33,886 bases of DNA from Phallusia fumigata (taxonomy: Eukaryota; Chordata; Ascidiacea; Phlebobranchia; Ascidiidae): positions 1 through 33,886 of the forward strand of contig QXVZ01032211.1 in NCBI GenBank assembly GCA_008931825.1, read 5' to 3'. The notes beneath the pieces were generated by a model. The model had not been told where the DNA came from and did not search any database. It was given only the letters and a program-made list of their open reading frames with translations. This document shows positions 19,508 to 29,900 of this stretch, piece after piece; position 1 is the stretch's first letter; each line of letters opens with the position of its first letter. The position numbers were made by a program, and so were the translations under genes.

Positions 19508-20494
19508 ATGTCTGGCAACAGTCCGATACAAATACCAGTTTCTGTGGACAATGAAACTGCAACGACAGCTGGCATACCAACAGAAGAGAAGTTGATGAAC
19601 TCAAGGGGAATGGATCATGAATACGTGGTCGTAGAACTGATTGTTTTGATTCTGCTTATGCAACTGAGCCTGTATCTGTTAATAGTTACAACATGCTACC
19701 TCCTGAAGTTCGGCCAAACAAATCTAACACACACCAACCACATCTGCTGTGCTTCCGCACTGCTCTTATTGCTGGAATGTGTATTCTTTGTACTAGAAGA
19801 GTATTTACCGGTAGTAACTGATGGTTTTTGCACAGCCTATACTGTTATCAACGTCCTTGTGGCTACAGTAAACCGTACCCTAATCTACACAGTTCTTTGG
19901 ATACGCCAGAAGTCGCTATACGCCAATCGACTGCAAAAACTGCGAACCAAAACTATAAGCATTATAAGCACTGGAACATTGGTAGGAATATCTGTCTTCG
20001 GCGCAATGGAGGTACTTGTTATTGCAACAATACCACAAACAGAAAGAGAGAATGTTTGTGTCAGTGGTGATGTCACAATAGCTCAACGCGTCCTTATGCC
20101 ATTGGCTTATTGTGTGTCTTCATTATTTCAAATCGTCCTTTTTGCATTAACCTTTTATCCGGTTGCAAATCACACTTGCGGGACTAAAGATACTTTTAAA
20201 AACCTCAAGCTAAAACAACTGCTAATTAGACTAAGTATATGCACTTCAGTATGTGTGGTTGGCGATTTGATATTCTTGTGCTTATCAGCAAATAAGCCGA
20301 TAAACACAAACTACAGTTTTATACCGATTTGTTCGGCTTTCAACTCCGGCCTGCATCTCCTTGCAATGATGTTTTCTTTTGCTGATTACAAGTTTAGGTT
20401 GTGGCCGTTTTGCCGAACGCCTGATGATCGAGTTTCACCACAACCCACTGTAGCAAGTGGAACTGAAGCCATGAGCAAAAACATTCTTGTGTAA
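19508..20494 (+). CDS. Seven-transmembrane receptor-like protein, single exon
   Basis: The protein has 328 residues from the ATG at 19508; the in-frame sequence further upstream starts with no ATG. Seven hydrophobic segments lie at about residues 39-66, 77-97, 103-128, 145-170, 188-212, 232-253 and 263-290, which is GPCR topology with a short glycosylatable N-terminus (NET). A Cys at the start of segment 3 (GFCTAY) and one in the loop after segment 4 (ENVCVSG) fit the usual extracellular disulfide. Typical rhodopsin-family DRY and NPxxY motifs are absent: segment 3 ends NRTLIYTVLWIRQK and segment 7 ends FADYKFR. It has no introns. The family and ligand are unknown; a lineage-specific receptor family is possible. 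TTTTTTTGACTAG just upstream of 19492 could be a trans-splice acceptor. Confidence 0.85.
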   Translation: MSGNSPIQIPVSVDNETATTAGIPTEEKLMNSRGMDHEYVVVELIVLILLMQLSLYLLIVTTCYLLKFGQTNLTHTNHICCASALLLLLECVFFVLEEYLPVVTDGFCTAYTVINVLVATVNRTLIYTVLWIRQKSLYANRLQKLRTKTISIISTGTLVGISVFGAMEVLVIATIPQTERENVCVSGDVTIAQRVLMPLAYCVSSLFQIVLFALTFYPVANHTCGTKDTFKNLKLKQLLIRLSICTSVCVVGDLIFLCLSANKPINTNYSFIPICSAFNSGLHLLAMMFSFADYKFRLWPFCRTPDDRVSPQPTVASGTEAMSKNILV

Positions 20495-20570
20495 ATGTAC
20501 TTTTTTGCATATTTTTTGTAACGCTTTCCAGTATACAATCGTCACGTATGCGACATGTACTGCACATGTG

Positions 20571-20576
20571 AATAAA
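20571..20576 (+). terminator. Polyadenylation signal of the 7TM gene
   Basis: AATAAA lies 77 nt downstream of the stop codon of the 7TM gene, in a T/G-rich 3' region. Confidence 0.6.
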
Positions 20577-20683
20577 GTTAACTCCAATCAGCAAAAAGTT
20601 TAAAAGTATTCAGAAGAAATTATAACCGCTGTTTAAAACATCGCGTTTCCGGGAAACCCCCAGGTTGAAACGATTGGTTTATT

Positions 20684-20838
20684 CGAGTGGTTCCAAACCT
20701 ATTTTGCAAGCATTGTTCACCGCCGTACCTGACAGTGCTAAACTTAATGAAAAATCAATTCTAGTAAATTGATCGCGGCACATCTGAGCCCTGCAAACTC
20801 CACGCCAGTGTGCCTCGCCACTCCGGTTGGAACACTGC
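20684..20838. mobile_element. Degenerate hAT-like miniature element
   Basis: The left end GAGTGGTTCCAAACC and the reverse complement of the right end CAGTGTTCCAACC resemble hAT termini. The sub-terminal sequences GCGGCACATCTG and, on the other strand, AGGCACACTGG are of the kind seen next to such ends. The flanks GGTTTATT and GGTTAAAT are similar but not identical, so a target duplication is not proven. Confidence 0.45.
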
Positions 20839-22112
20839 TGGTTAAATCGAATGAAACTTGTTGTGAAGCTTGTGGTGTTATACTGTAAATGCACAACCAG
20901 AGAGCGAATAAAATAAAGTCAAGTTTAAACAAAAATGTTGTTTTGTTCAATTTAAAAAGCAGTGTTGTGAAACCCAACTTGCATAACCTAACAACTAATT
21001 CCTGTTTGCTCCGGTTCTTATGTTTACCGACACTGCGTGTATTAATATGCACTGTATAGATTTTGAGTTCCTAATCGTAAATCATTCTAATTTGAAAGGG
21101 CATTGACAAAAGCGCCAATAAGAGACAAGGCATTCCAACGTGCTATGACATCGCTCTGCATATTGTTAGAAATAAAAGAATTAAAAACGGAATTCTGAAT
21201 TCGATATATGAAGTTTTTTGAGATATTCTGAAAATCCCTATCTGTTCAAAATTGCGTGTTTTTGTGTGGTCCAGCCGCCCAACCATAACACAAAACTTAG
21301 TGCGTTTAGTCGGTTAAATTTGACGTAGGCGATTTCTGTTATAGGTTAAGCACGCGATAATCATAGGTAGGCAAAGATCACTGATTTCTTTCTTTTTTAA
21401 TTATTGTGTCTGCGTAGATTCTAATTTTAAATGTACCGACATGCACACGACAATTTTTAATAATGACAGTAAAAATACACAAATTAACAGAATAGGGTCC
21501 ATGCATGAAGCATGGGTTATTTCGCCATCGCTCGTGGGCTTTCCTGGTATAAGTGTCCAATAAGTTCTATGTGTTAAAGCGGCTCTCTGATACGTTCGTT
21601 ATTATTTAATGATATTTTACTTGTTAATAACTATTCCGTCTATGCTCCGCAAAGTTTACTCGGATTACTTCCATTGCAATTTTGATGCTACTGTTCAAGT
21701 AGTTTGCTTTGTTGGATTTAGTAATATTTGAACACCGTTTTTTAAGAAAAAAATGTCATAGTGCTTCGGTCCGTTAAAATTAAGATACAAATTAAGTCTA
21801 TTAATTGTTTGAATTTTCTTGGATTTAATCACACAACTTTACGATTAGTTGCACAAACTTCGATAAATAAAAAAATACAGTTATTTTCGTACTACAAAAA
21901 GACAACAAACCAATATAGTCTACACACTAATTTTGATTACCACAAACAGAAAGTGCATTGTGTGCACAATGTGTTAATTATGTAAGTAATGAAAACGCCA
22001 GGCACATAATACGAAATTAAGAACACTATACACACAAGAATTCTAACAAAACTTTCACTACAACAAAATTACAGTCCGTGTATAACTGATTACAGACATA
22101 GGAGTTGAAGAG
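20839..22112. other. Intergenic region, nothing recognised
   Basis: AT-rich sequence between the 7TM gene and the convergent TPR gene. Only short frames of AT-rich composition are present, and no RNA gene, repeat array or conserved domain was recognised. Confidence 0.5.
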
Positions 22113-24316
22113 TTATTTATTGTCCACATATTTTTGGCATTGTACCAAAGATTCCATGCAATCGTTTATAGCCTCAATCCTGTCATTTTCTGCCTCAAAA
22201 TCCTTCGTAGCCCCATAAACTTTTATGGCTTGTTGAAATTTTTGGACAGCCTGCTCGAACTTGGACAATTCCATATAAGTACTACCTAAGCACTCCAAAA
22301 TCATTCCATACACATAAGCCTCTTCGAGTTTAGACAGTTTTTTTTCTGCAAACTCGAGCGCCTCTGTTAACGTTGCCTCACTTTCAATTATATCTCCAAC
22401 ATCTTGTTGCAGCTCGCCAATGTGTTTCCAGCACCATGCAGTGTTTGTTACTTTGGTTTGTTCGTCAGGGTTTTCCATCTTCTCGACCAGTTTTGCCATA
22501 GAATTCATTAATGGAATAATTTTGTCGACAATGTAGGCTCGGTGATTGAAATCAGCCTCAATAAGGCTGTTTGCTGCCGTCCCAAAACCTTCACAACATT
22601 GTTGTAGTCCATCAGATGCCCTCGAAGCAATATTGTCGGACTGATAGGTTTTGGCAGCCATTTCGTAAAATAATATTGCTTCCATCGGACGTGCTTCCTC
22701 TTCCAGTTTTTCAGCAAACTGAGATAAATCGTCAGCGGTGGTTCGTGTATCATTTTGGATAATTGATTCGATTTTGGCCTTGACTTCATGAGCTTCATCA
22801 AAACGTCTAAGCGACATCAGGACTTTGTAGTAGCCAAGCAAGAAGTTGGACTGCTGAAGTTTGGGACCGAGACGATAAATTTGGTTCAAAACTCCGTAGG
22901 CTTCCTGGAATGTATTCGGGTCTGCAAAATTTTAAAGTTACATGTTAAAACGGCAGCTATTTGTGTATCAACTGTATTTTCGCCACATATTAGTAATCAT
23001 TGAAAATTTTTTTATTTAGGGCCTACCTGTAGCAATAAACACATCAGTCAGTGCTAGTTTATGTTGAAATTGTGCATCATCATCTTCGGCTTCAGAAGAT
23101 GCAGATGGCCGGCGGAAAAGGTCTGAAATGTAGCATATTTAAAAACGTTTGACCACTGTCCACACATGTCGGCGTGGTGTATATATGTAGTCTCACCAAT
23201 CTCTTTTTCTGGAAATTTCAGTCTTTTCGGTTTCGGAGAATCTGACGAATATGTTTCCTGAAATTTGGGAATAAGACACATAAAATTCAGCAGTGTTTAG
23301 TAAGAAGTCAGCAAACAAAATGTGGTTACTGTTGCTGTCAGGGCTTTTACCAAAACTTAAATTTTATTACTATTGGCGCTGAGTCGCTGCAAGGATGAGT
23401 TGCCGCAGGTCTTCTTGATTTCACTGTGAGTTAATCGTTTCCAAATAACTTTTTACCTGGGTTTCCAGTTGGTGCATTGTAGTTTTTACAAAAAATACGG
23501 TGCTTGTCCATTGATGCACAGTTTTTCTCTTTTTATCTATAAGTATAAACATATTTTGTTTTAAATTGATCTAAACTCTCTTTACACTTAAAATTAAGGT
23601 TCTATTCTACGAAAATCGTAGGTTTGTGTGAACGTCTTCACAAGAGCGCTGCAAATTATATGCGTTTTTTTAAGCAAGCAACTTACGTTTTTTATCTTTT
23701 TTGTCAGAAGTCATCTGTAAAAAAATAATAATGAATCTTTTCAGGCGCAGAAAAAAATAACATCAATAGCGCGATGAGACAACAATCATACCAATATTCC
23801 TTTCGTTTTCAACTTCCGAATTTCCTTCTCTGCCTTTATCTTAAGTGTGGCAATTTGCTGGTGATTAGTTTTTAGTGTCTTCAAGCTCGTAATTTCTGCT
23901 GTTTCAAACTCTCCAATCTCGTCGCGATATTCCGCCGAGTACTTGCGAATTTCCTTGTTGAGCCTAAGGAGTAATTCTCCAGAAGCGATTTCGTTGAAGA
24001 TTTGTTGGTTGGCAGCTTCTGTTTCTGCAACAACCTGCACTACAACACTTCCGGTTGCCATTGACTCCACAAATGTACCAGAAATAGTTTGAACTGAGTC
24101 AATCACACTGTCTACAAATCCAGGGTGATTAACTACTCTATAAACCACATATGCACCGATCGCAACCAAACCAGAAGTAGCAACCAGAGCAGCTGGTCCT
24201 CTAAAACTTAATGTTAACCTTCTACAATCGAATTCCACTTGACTTTCGTTCCTTTCCGTTTGCACAGCAACTTCCGCTGGATTTCCCAAGTGAGGTGGGC
24301 TGGCCTCAGGATTCAT
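22113..24316 (-). CDS. Membrane-anchored TPR protein (one gene, or two genes of an operon)
   Basis: Exons: 24316-23792, 23714-23687, 23536-23457, 23257-23197, 23122-23027, 22921-22113. All phases agree, giving 532 residues. Residues 1-175 include one hydrophobic segment (about 38-62, GPAALVATSGLVAIGAYVVY) and a C-terminal charged coiled-coil stretch. A Lys-rich linker follows (DKKDKKHKKRK). The last roughly 270 residues are helical TPR-like pairs, for example FLLGYYKVLMSLRRFDEAHE and YMELSKFEQAVQKFQQAIKV. The alternative is two genes. The first frame, left unspliced, stops at 23786; the TPR part begins with ATG directly after a TTTTTTTACAG acceptor only 72 nt away, the arrangement of tunicate operons. 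The TPR part alone has 357 residues. I do not recognise the family; membrane plus coiled coil plus TPR recalls RMDN3, but no sequence similarity was evident. Confidence 0.8.
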
Positions 24317-24519
24317 TGCAAAATAAGTCGCAAAAGATATTCAGATATTAAACGAAGCTGTAGTGCTCTGTCTGAAACAAACGCCTTGAAACAAAAAAAC
24401 ATTGGACCGTTATAGTTTTAATGATCAACACATATAAGGTTATATTTATGGGTCCTCGAGCAGGATTTTTAATCTGGTCCTGCTCTGCAAAAAATCTGTT
24501 TGCCCAGTTTAATTGAATT

Positions 24520-24714
24520 TTATTTTTCTGAACTAAATTGTTTGTAAAATTGCTCTTCAATTTTGTCTAGCTGGCTGGGTTGGGACCTGTGAATTTCCTG
24601 TCCGCATATCTGAATTCCATTTCCGATTTTTGCAAGCATTACAAAACATATACAAACCAAACTGACTCTCTTAGTAAATAAGGTCTGACTTTTAGCGATG
24701 TTGTTGAAACGCAT
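24520..24714 (-). CDS. Possible small protein with one hydrophobic segment
   Basis: From the ATG at about 24714 a 64-codon frame encodes a basic start, a hydrophobic stretch (VSLVCICFVMLAKIG) and a polar C-terminus ending QFYKQFSSEK. The stop lies in AAAAATAAAATTC, so an AATAAA overlaps it. The architecture fits a small single-pass or secreted protein, but there is no recognised family and chance is quite possible. Confidence 0.22.
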   Translation of the reverse strand: MRFNNIAKSQTLFTKRVSLVCICFVMLAKIGNGIQICGQEIHRSQPSQLDKIEEQFYKQFSSEK

Positions 24715-26064
24715 TCCACCTTTTTCACCAACTGAGCTTGTATCGCAATAGATAAACGTCCGAAGGTGTTGTAATTTCCTCTTGAATATGAATAATGTTC
24801 TGAGCTCATTGGTCTTTGCCGCTGAAATACAGGAACCACGCATGCGTCGTTGCGTTGGCACTGAAACAGGAACAAGCTATGCGTCATTGCGTCTATTAAT
24901 AAGAAATTATACCACCAATAATAATAATAAAACACAAGAACTGTTTGACATCTGTACGGGCTACTAGGTGAAGATTGCAATATAAATTGTAAATCCTTCA
25001 CAGTAAGGTTACAAACCAGAACCCCTAGGGCGCTGCGGACCCTAATTTGACAACCACTGTTTTAGAATAACCTGAGGGTTCCTTTTTGACCTGTATCCTA
25101 TTTTTTTACTGCAGATATTACCAGACCATAGCAATATTAGAAGCTGTAATTATAAGATAGGTGTACGATATAGAAAGCCTTAAATAATTGAGATGAGTGC
25201 ACGATACATGAAAAAGCCTTAAAGTTAAAATAATAACCTATGGTTTACAATTTGACGGAAGTTTTTGGTTGTATGATATGGTTGATAAGACGTTGCCACC
25301 AACCTGCTACACATTCACTTTACTTTGGAACATTATAACATGTGTAAAACGTTATACACTATTTCAACAAAAGAAGTGTTCACGTATGATTAACAAATTT
25401 GCGGCAAAATGTTGTAGCCAATCACATGCGCAGTGAGTCAGACGCAAAGAACAATTTTCTCTTTCGGTGCAGAAACAAATGTAAAGATGCCATAACAATT
25501 TACTTCGGCGAATGAGGAGCAATGTTATTACTACGTCACTAATAAAAAAGTAACTGCACGTCACGCATGACTGTTTAAAATAGTTTGTCACGATATTAGG
25601 AAAACGTAAATGAAACGTCTGGTATATAACGTCTAAAATGGTTGCACACAAATGAGCTTCGATATCAGAAATAAAAATTTGTACATTACCTAGTTCTAAT
25701 AAGCAGTTTGTCACTTTGTTAAAAATAACATCAATAAAAAGTCGGAGTGATTTCAATAGTGGCGGCTCGTAGCAAAAATTAGTAGGGGTGCTGCTGCGGA
25801 AATTTTTACCTTTGGGTTTTTTTATTGTGTAAAAAGAAACAGGGATAAAATAGAAATTTTATCGGAAACCTAATAAAACTCTAAATGAACAAAGCCAAAT
25901 ATTGTTTGCTTAATATTTTTTACAGTTTAAGACTGGTCCATTTAAAATTGACATGTACTCGATTATTAATCTCAACACACGCGGAGTACAAAAACGCTAC
26001 CTTCTACCAGCAGGCCAGGGTCGCGCTGTAAGAGTGACAGTGTAGGGAATGTTGTCGATAATAT

Positions 26065-26193
26065 CATGGGCGCCGGCACGTAGAGGCAATTAGGGGGGGG
26101 GGGAATCCAAAAATGTACTTTATAAATCTCATAAATGAAAAAGTGGCAATGCAAGTTTGCCCCCCCTTGAAAAATTTTCTGCCAGCGCCTATG
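26065..26193. mobile_element. 129-bp hAT-like MITE with perfect 8-bp target duplication
   Basis: The left end CATGGGCGCCGGCA and the reverse complement of the right end CATAGGCGCTGGCA form 14-bp imperfect terminal inverted repeats. A perfect 8-bp direct repeat GATAATAT flanks it at 26057-26064 and 26194-26201. Inside are G-runs near the left end and C-runs near the right end, so the element can fold into a near-complete hairpin. It has no coding capacity. The 8-bp duplication points to hAT-type mobilisation in trans. Confidence 0.88.
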
Positions 26194-26837
26194 GATAATA
26201 TCAAGAAGAAATAGGGGGTGTTGTAGTTCCACAGTGCGTATGCACTTGTTCCCACTGGATTTCAATAATCGGAATGATTTTCTGAATGGAAGCACAAAAC
26301 GTTACTTCCGCGCCAGTGATAAATGTAATTGTTTGTACGTCACATATTACGTCAAACTTGAAACCCGGTGTTAAAGGACGTAAAATAAGGAATGGAAAAA
26401 GTACTGCTACAGGCCAGTAAGATTTATAGCCTGCATATAAAGGAAGTTATCCTGTGGTCTGCTGCGTATTGTTCGATTAAGTTGATGACTTCAGTTTGGA
26501 TCAACACTAGAGTTTTTGTTGGATCTCCTATAAATGAATGACAATCCTAAGCGACACAGATTCTAATGTTTTCCCACTATTTATCCTCAGCTCAACAACT
26601 GTTTCGAAAACAAAAGTTGAAAATCAGAAAAAAATTATCAAGACTTGGTCATATTTTGCATTTTTTTCGTAAAATTTAAGAATAACTGTTCTTTACACTT
26701 AGATTTAACATAAATTTAAGACATTCATATTATTCTTGAAAACACCCTACCTTTTTTAAACTTTCTAAAACACCTGTTATTGGTCCGGATATTTTGATGT
26801 GTGTGAAAAAAGAAAAATGCTTGTCCTTGGCGCTGCG

Positions 26838-26844
26838 TATAAAA
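26838..26844 (+). promoter_or_regulatory. TATA box candidate for ACO2
   Basis: TATAAAA, preceded by GGCGCTGCG, lies 128 bp upstream of the ACO2 start codon and would place initiation near 26870. There is no ATG in the intervening leader that would capture translation in a long frame. Confidence 0.5.
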
Positions 26845-26965
26845 TTCTGACCTCTGTCCCAAGTAGCAGTCCGATCTAACTACGTTTGACGTTTTGTTTC
26901 GTCTATTGCATTAAAAGTTTTTGTTGAATTTGTTTCGACGTTGCGCATCTTTGTCAGTGTACAAA

Positions 26966-29900
26966 ATGGCAACCATAACGCGCCTCCTACGCGTACAGGT
27001 AATACTAAATAATATACTGTTTTTTAAACACCTTGTTCTTGTGTTATAGCAATTAAAAGACATTTAATAAACTTATCCTCGCTAAAAGCTAGCCTGACCT
27101 GTTTGCGTGATTAATGTAGTAACACAAACCAAAAGTGTTGCATAAAAATCAGCCTGAATTGTGCTATAAATGTAATTTATGTGTTTTTTTCCATTTTATA
27201 GTCGTCATGTGTTCGCCTTTTCCACACAACAACAGTTGTACAGGCAAGAGCTGCTGTGGCTATGAGCAAATATGAACCGGATCAAAAAATCAAATATGCA
27301 AAACTTGAAGAAAACATATCAATTGTTAAAAACAGGTCAATATGCTGAATAAAAATACTGCTCATTTAGTTTTTGAAGTGTGTAAGTTATACTTGACAAG
27401 GAGCTGCCACACAGAAGGTGTAATAATGTGTTTAAAAAATGTATATTGATTGTTTTTAGTGATTGTTTTTTTGTGTACATGTTTTGAGTGTGCTAAATAT
27501 CACATTTGCTTGAATAACTTCTAAACAATATTGGGTTCTTAAACTAAACTAAGTATCCAAATCAATAGGAATGACCAAAGGTGTTGTTTAAATTTACAAA
27601 AATATTTACAGTCTTGCTGTTTTTATGTAAACTAGCATTGTTACATTTGTATAAACCAGGTCTTTGTCATTCAGGTTACAACGCCCCTTGACTTTAAGTG
27701 AAAAGATTGTGTATGGACACTTAGATGATCCTCATAACCAGGTAACATTCTCTGCATTACTTTACCCACAAGTACCATGTTTAACCAAAACAGTTTATGT
27801 TACTTCTTGGTTAATACTACACAAAAAATGCACATGTTTGTGAAAAGCATGTAAAGATTTTGATTACAAGCTGTGTTGGCATATTTATGTTTTAAATTTT
27901 AATTTGTATGATCACAATTTTTTGACCAGTTAAAGCTATCAAAGGTGCTGTATATACATGGTCAGGGTAAATGCACAGAAATGAATTGGCCAGCTATTTA
28001 CAAAGTATGGTTTAGGATATTGTTCGTGGTGAAAGCTACCTTCGTCTGCGACCTGACAGAGTTGCAATGCAAGATGCTACTGCACAGATGGCTATGCTCC
28101 AGTTCATTAGCAGCGGCCTTCCTAAGGTCAGCAACTTTTGTAAACAGAAGTGGCAAAAATGATGAAAAGCTGTTTTCAATATCATTGCACAATATTATTG
28201 TGCTACCAAATGACAGTAGGATTTGGTTTTTAACCTTGGGGTTAAGAGAGGTTATATACCTAGCTTTCCAGTAATTTTTTTTACCAGAGATTACAAAATT
28301 GTGACAACATCTTTTAAAAACTATTTTAAGGACGTTACACCATGCTGTTGCATCACTGAACCGTAATGCGGTTGTTTTTTAACCTTGTGGTTTAGAGAGG
28401 TCACCTACTTAGTAAACAATATAAACTATGTTTGCTTTGGACGGTAAATATGTGTTTAGCACGTAGGCTGGTGGGTGCTTCATTCGATCTAAAGTTTTTT
28501 TATAGGTAGCTGTCCCATCAACTATCCACTGTGATCATTTGATCCAAGCACAAGTTGGTGGAGATGCTGATCTTGCTCGTGCTAAAGACATAAATGCAGA
28601 GGTTTACAACTTCTTGCAAACTGCTGGGGCTAAATATGGGGTAGGATTCTGGAAACCAGGCTCGGGAATCATTCACCAGGTTTAAAATTGAATTTCTTGA
28701 ATTGTTTTGTTACCTGTTTTGTTGCATTGCTTTTCCGATTGGGGCTTTTTTATGTTATATGTCAAACATGTAGGGCCCTCATGGTTACTGTGGCCGTAAG
28801 GTGTAGCAACAACCTATATAAGCGTTTTGAAGAATGTGATGCTGTGGATCTGCTCTTTACCTTTAAAGATGATAATTTGAATTTGTTCACCTTTTTATTC
28901 ACTGGCTGTGGCAACCAGAAATAAAGTTGTTAAAAAGTTTGCAAGTTATACAGTGATAAAAAAAATTATATGACACCATGAGGAAAATGTTTTTATAGCT
29001 ACATTAACTTTTTGTGGAAAACTGCTATGTGTTTTTCACAGACCAAAATGTAGCTGAAAGTAAATTAAACAATGGTGAACTGCTCAGGTGTGGATTTTCC
29101 GCAAGTAAATGGAATCCATGTATTGCAGATCCCACACTACCTGTAGCAATATATATACTTTTTTGGATAAAATATAACAAACAAATCAAGAAGTTGTACA
29201 GACTGATTCCAATGTCAAAATTCCTTAATTTCCTCACAAAAAAAGTTATATTCAATCAAAAAATCATCAAAATATTCCTATTTCTTTTCAGATTATTCTT
29301 GAGAACTATGCATTCCCTGGTGTACTTCTCATTGGAACAGACAGTCATACACCTAACGGTGGAGGTTTGGGTGGTGTATGTGTCGGAGTTGGTGGAGCCG
29401 ATGCTGTGGATGTTATGGCCGACATTCCATGGGAACTAAAATGTCCAAAAGTGATTGGTGTGAAACTCACTGGAAAACTATCGGGATGGACTTCACCAAA
29501 AGGTCACTGAATAATAAAGTAAAAAATCTTAAATTTCAAACAGTTACATGATCTGTTGCAGATGTCATCTTGAAGGTTGCAGACATTCTTACGGTAAAAG
29601 GTGGAACTGGTGCGATTATTGAGTATCATGGACCTGGGGTGGACTCAATATCCTGCACTGGTATGGGGACAATCTGCAATATGGGAGCTGAAATTGGGGC
29701 TACGACATCTCTTTTTCCATATAACAGCAGAATGAAGGACTACCTAATTGCTACTGACAGACAAGGTATGCAACAAGACACTAAAAACTTGGTGAGAATT
29801 ACTAGGCCAAAATTAACAGGTGTATAGGATGCTTTTTATTAATTGTGTAAAAATTTGAACCTGATCGGCAAAGCAATTACTCTTACAGCCTCAAATACAT

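Larger units (their letters stand above)
24317..26965. other. 2.6-kb intergenic region with transposon relics
   Basis: This is the divergent region between the membrane/TPR unit and ACO2. It holds a complete miniature element at 26065-26193. At 25013-25059, read on the minus strand, CAGTGGTTGTCAAATTAGGG resembles a hAT end. At 25761, AGTGGCGGCTCGTAGC resembles another TIR, without a found partner. A short minus-strand frame lies at 24520-24714. The promoter of ACO2 is at the right edge. Longer frames here, such as 25364-25756, have no recognisable domains. Confidence 0.5.

Noticed and set aside
25364..25756. 130-codon minus-strand frame
   Set aside because: Hydrophobic, AT-driven composition without any family signature, in a transposon-rich intergenic region.
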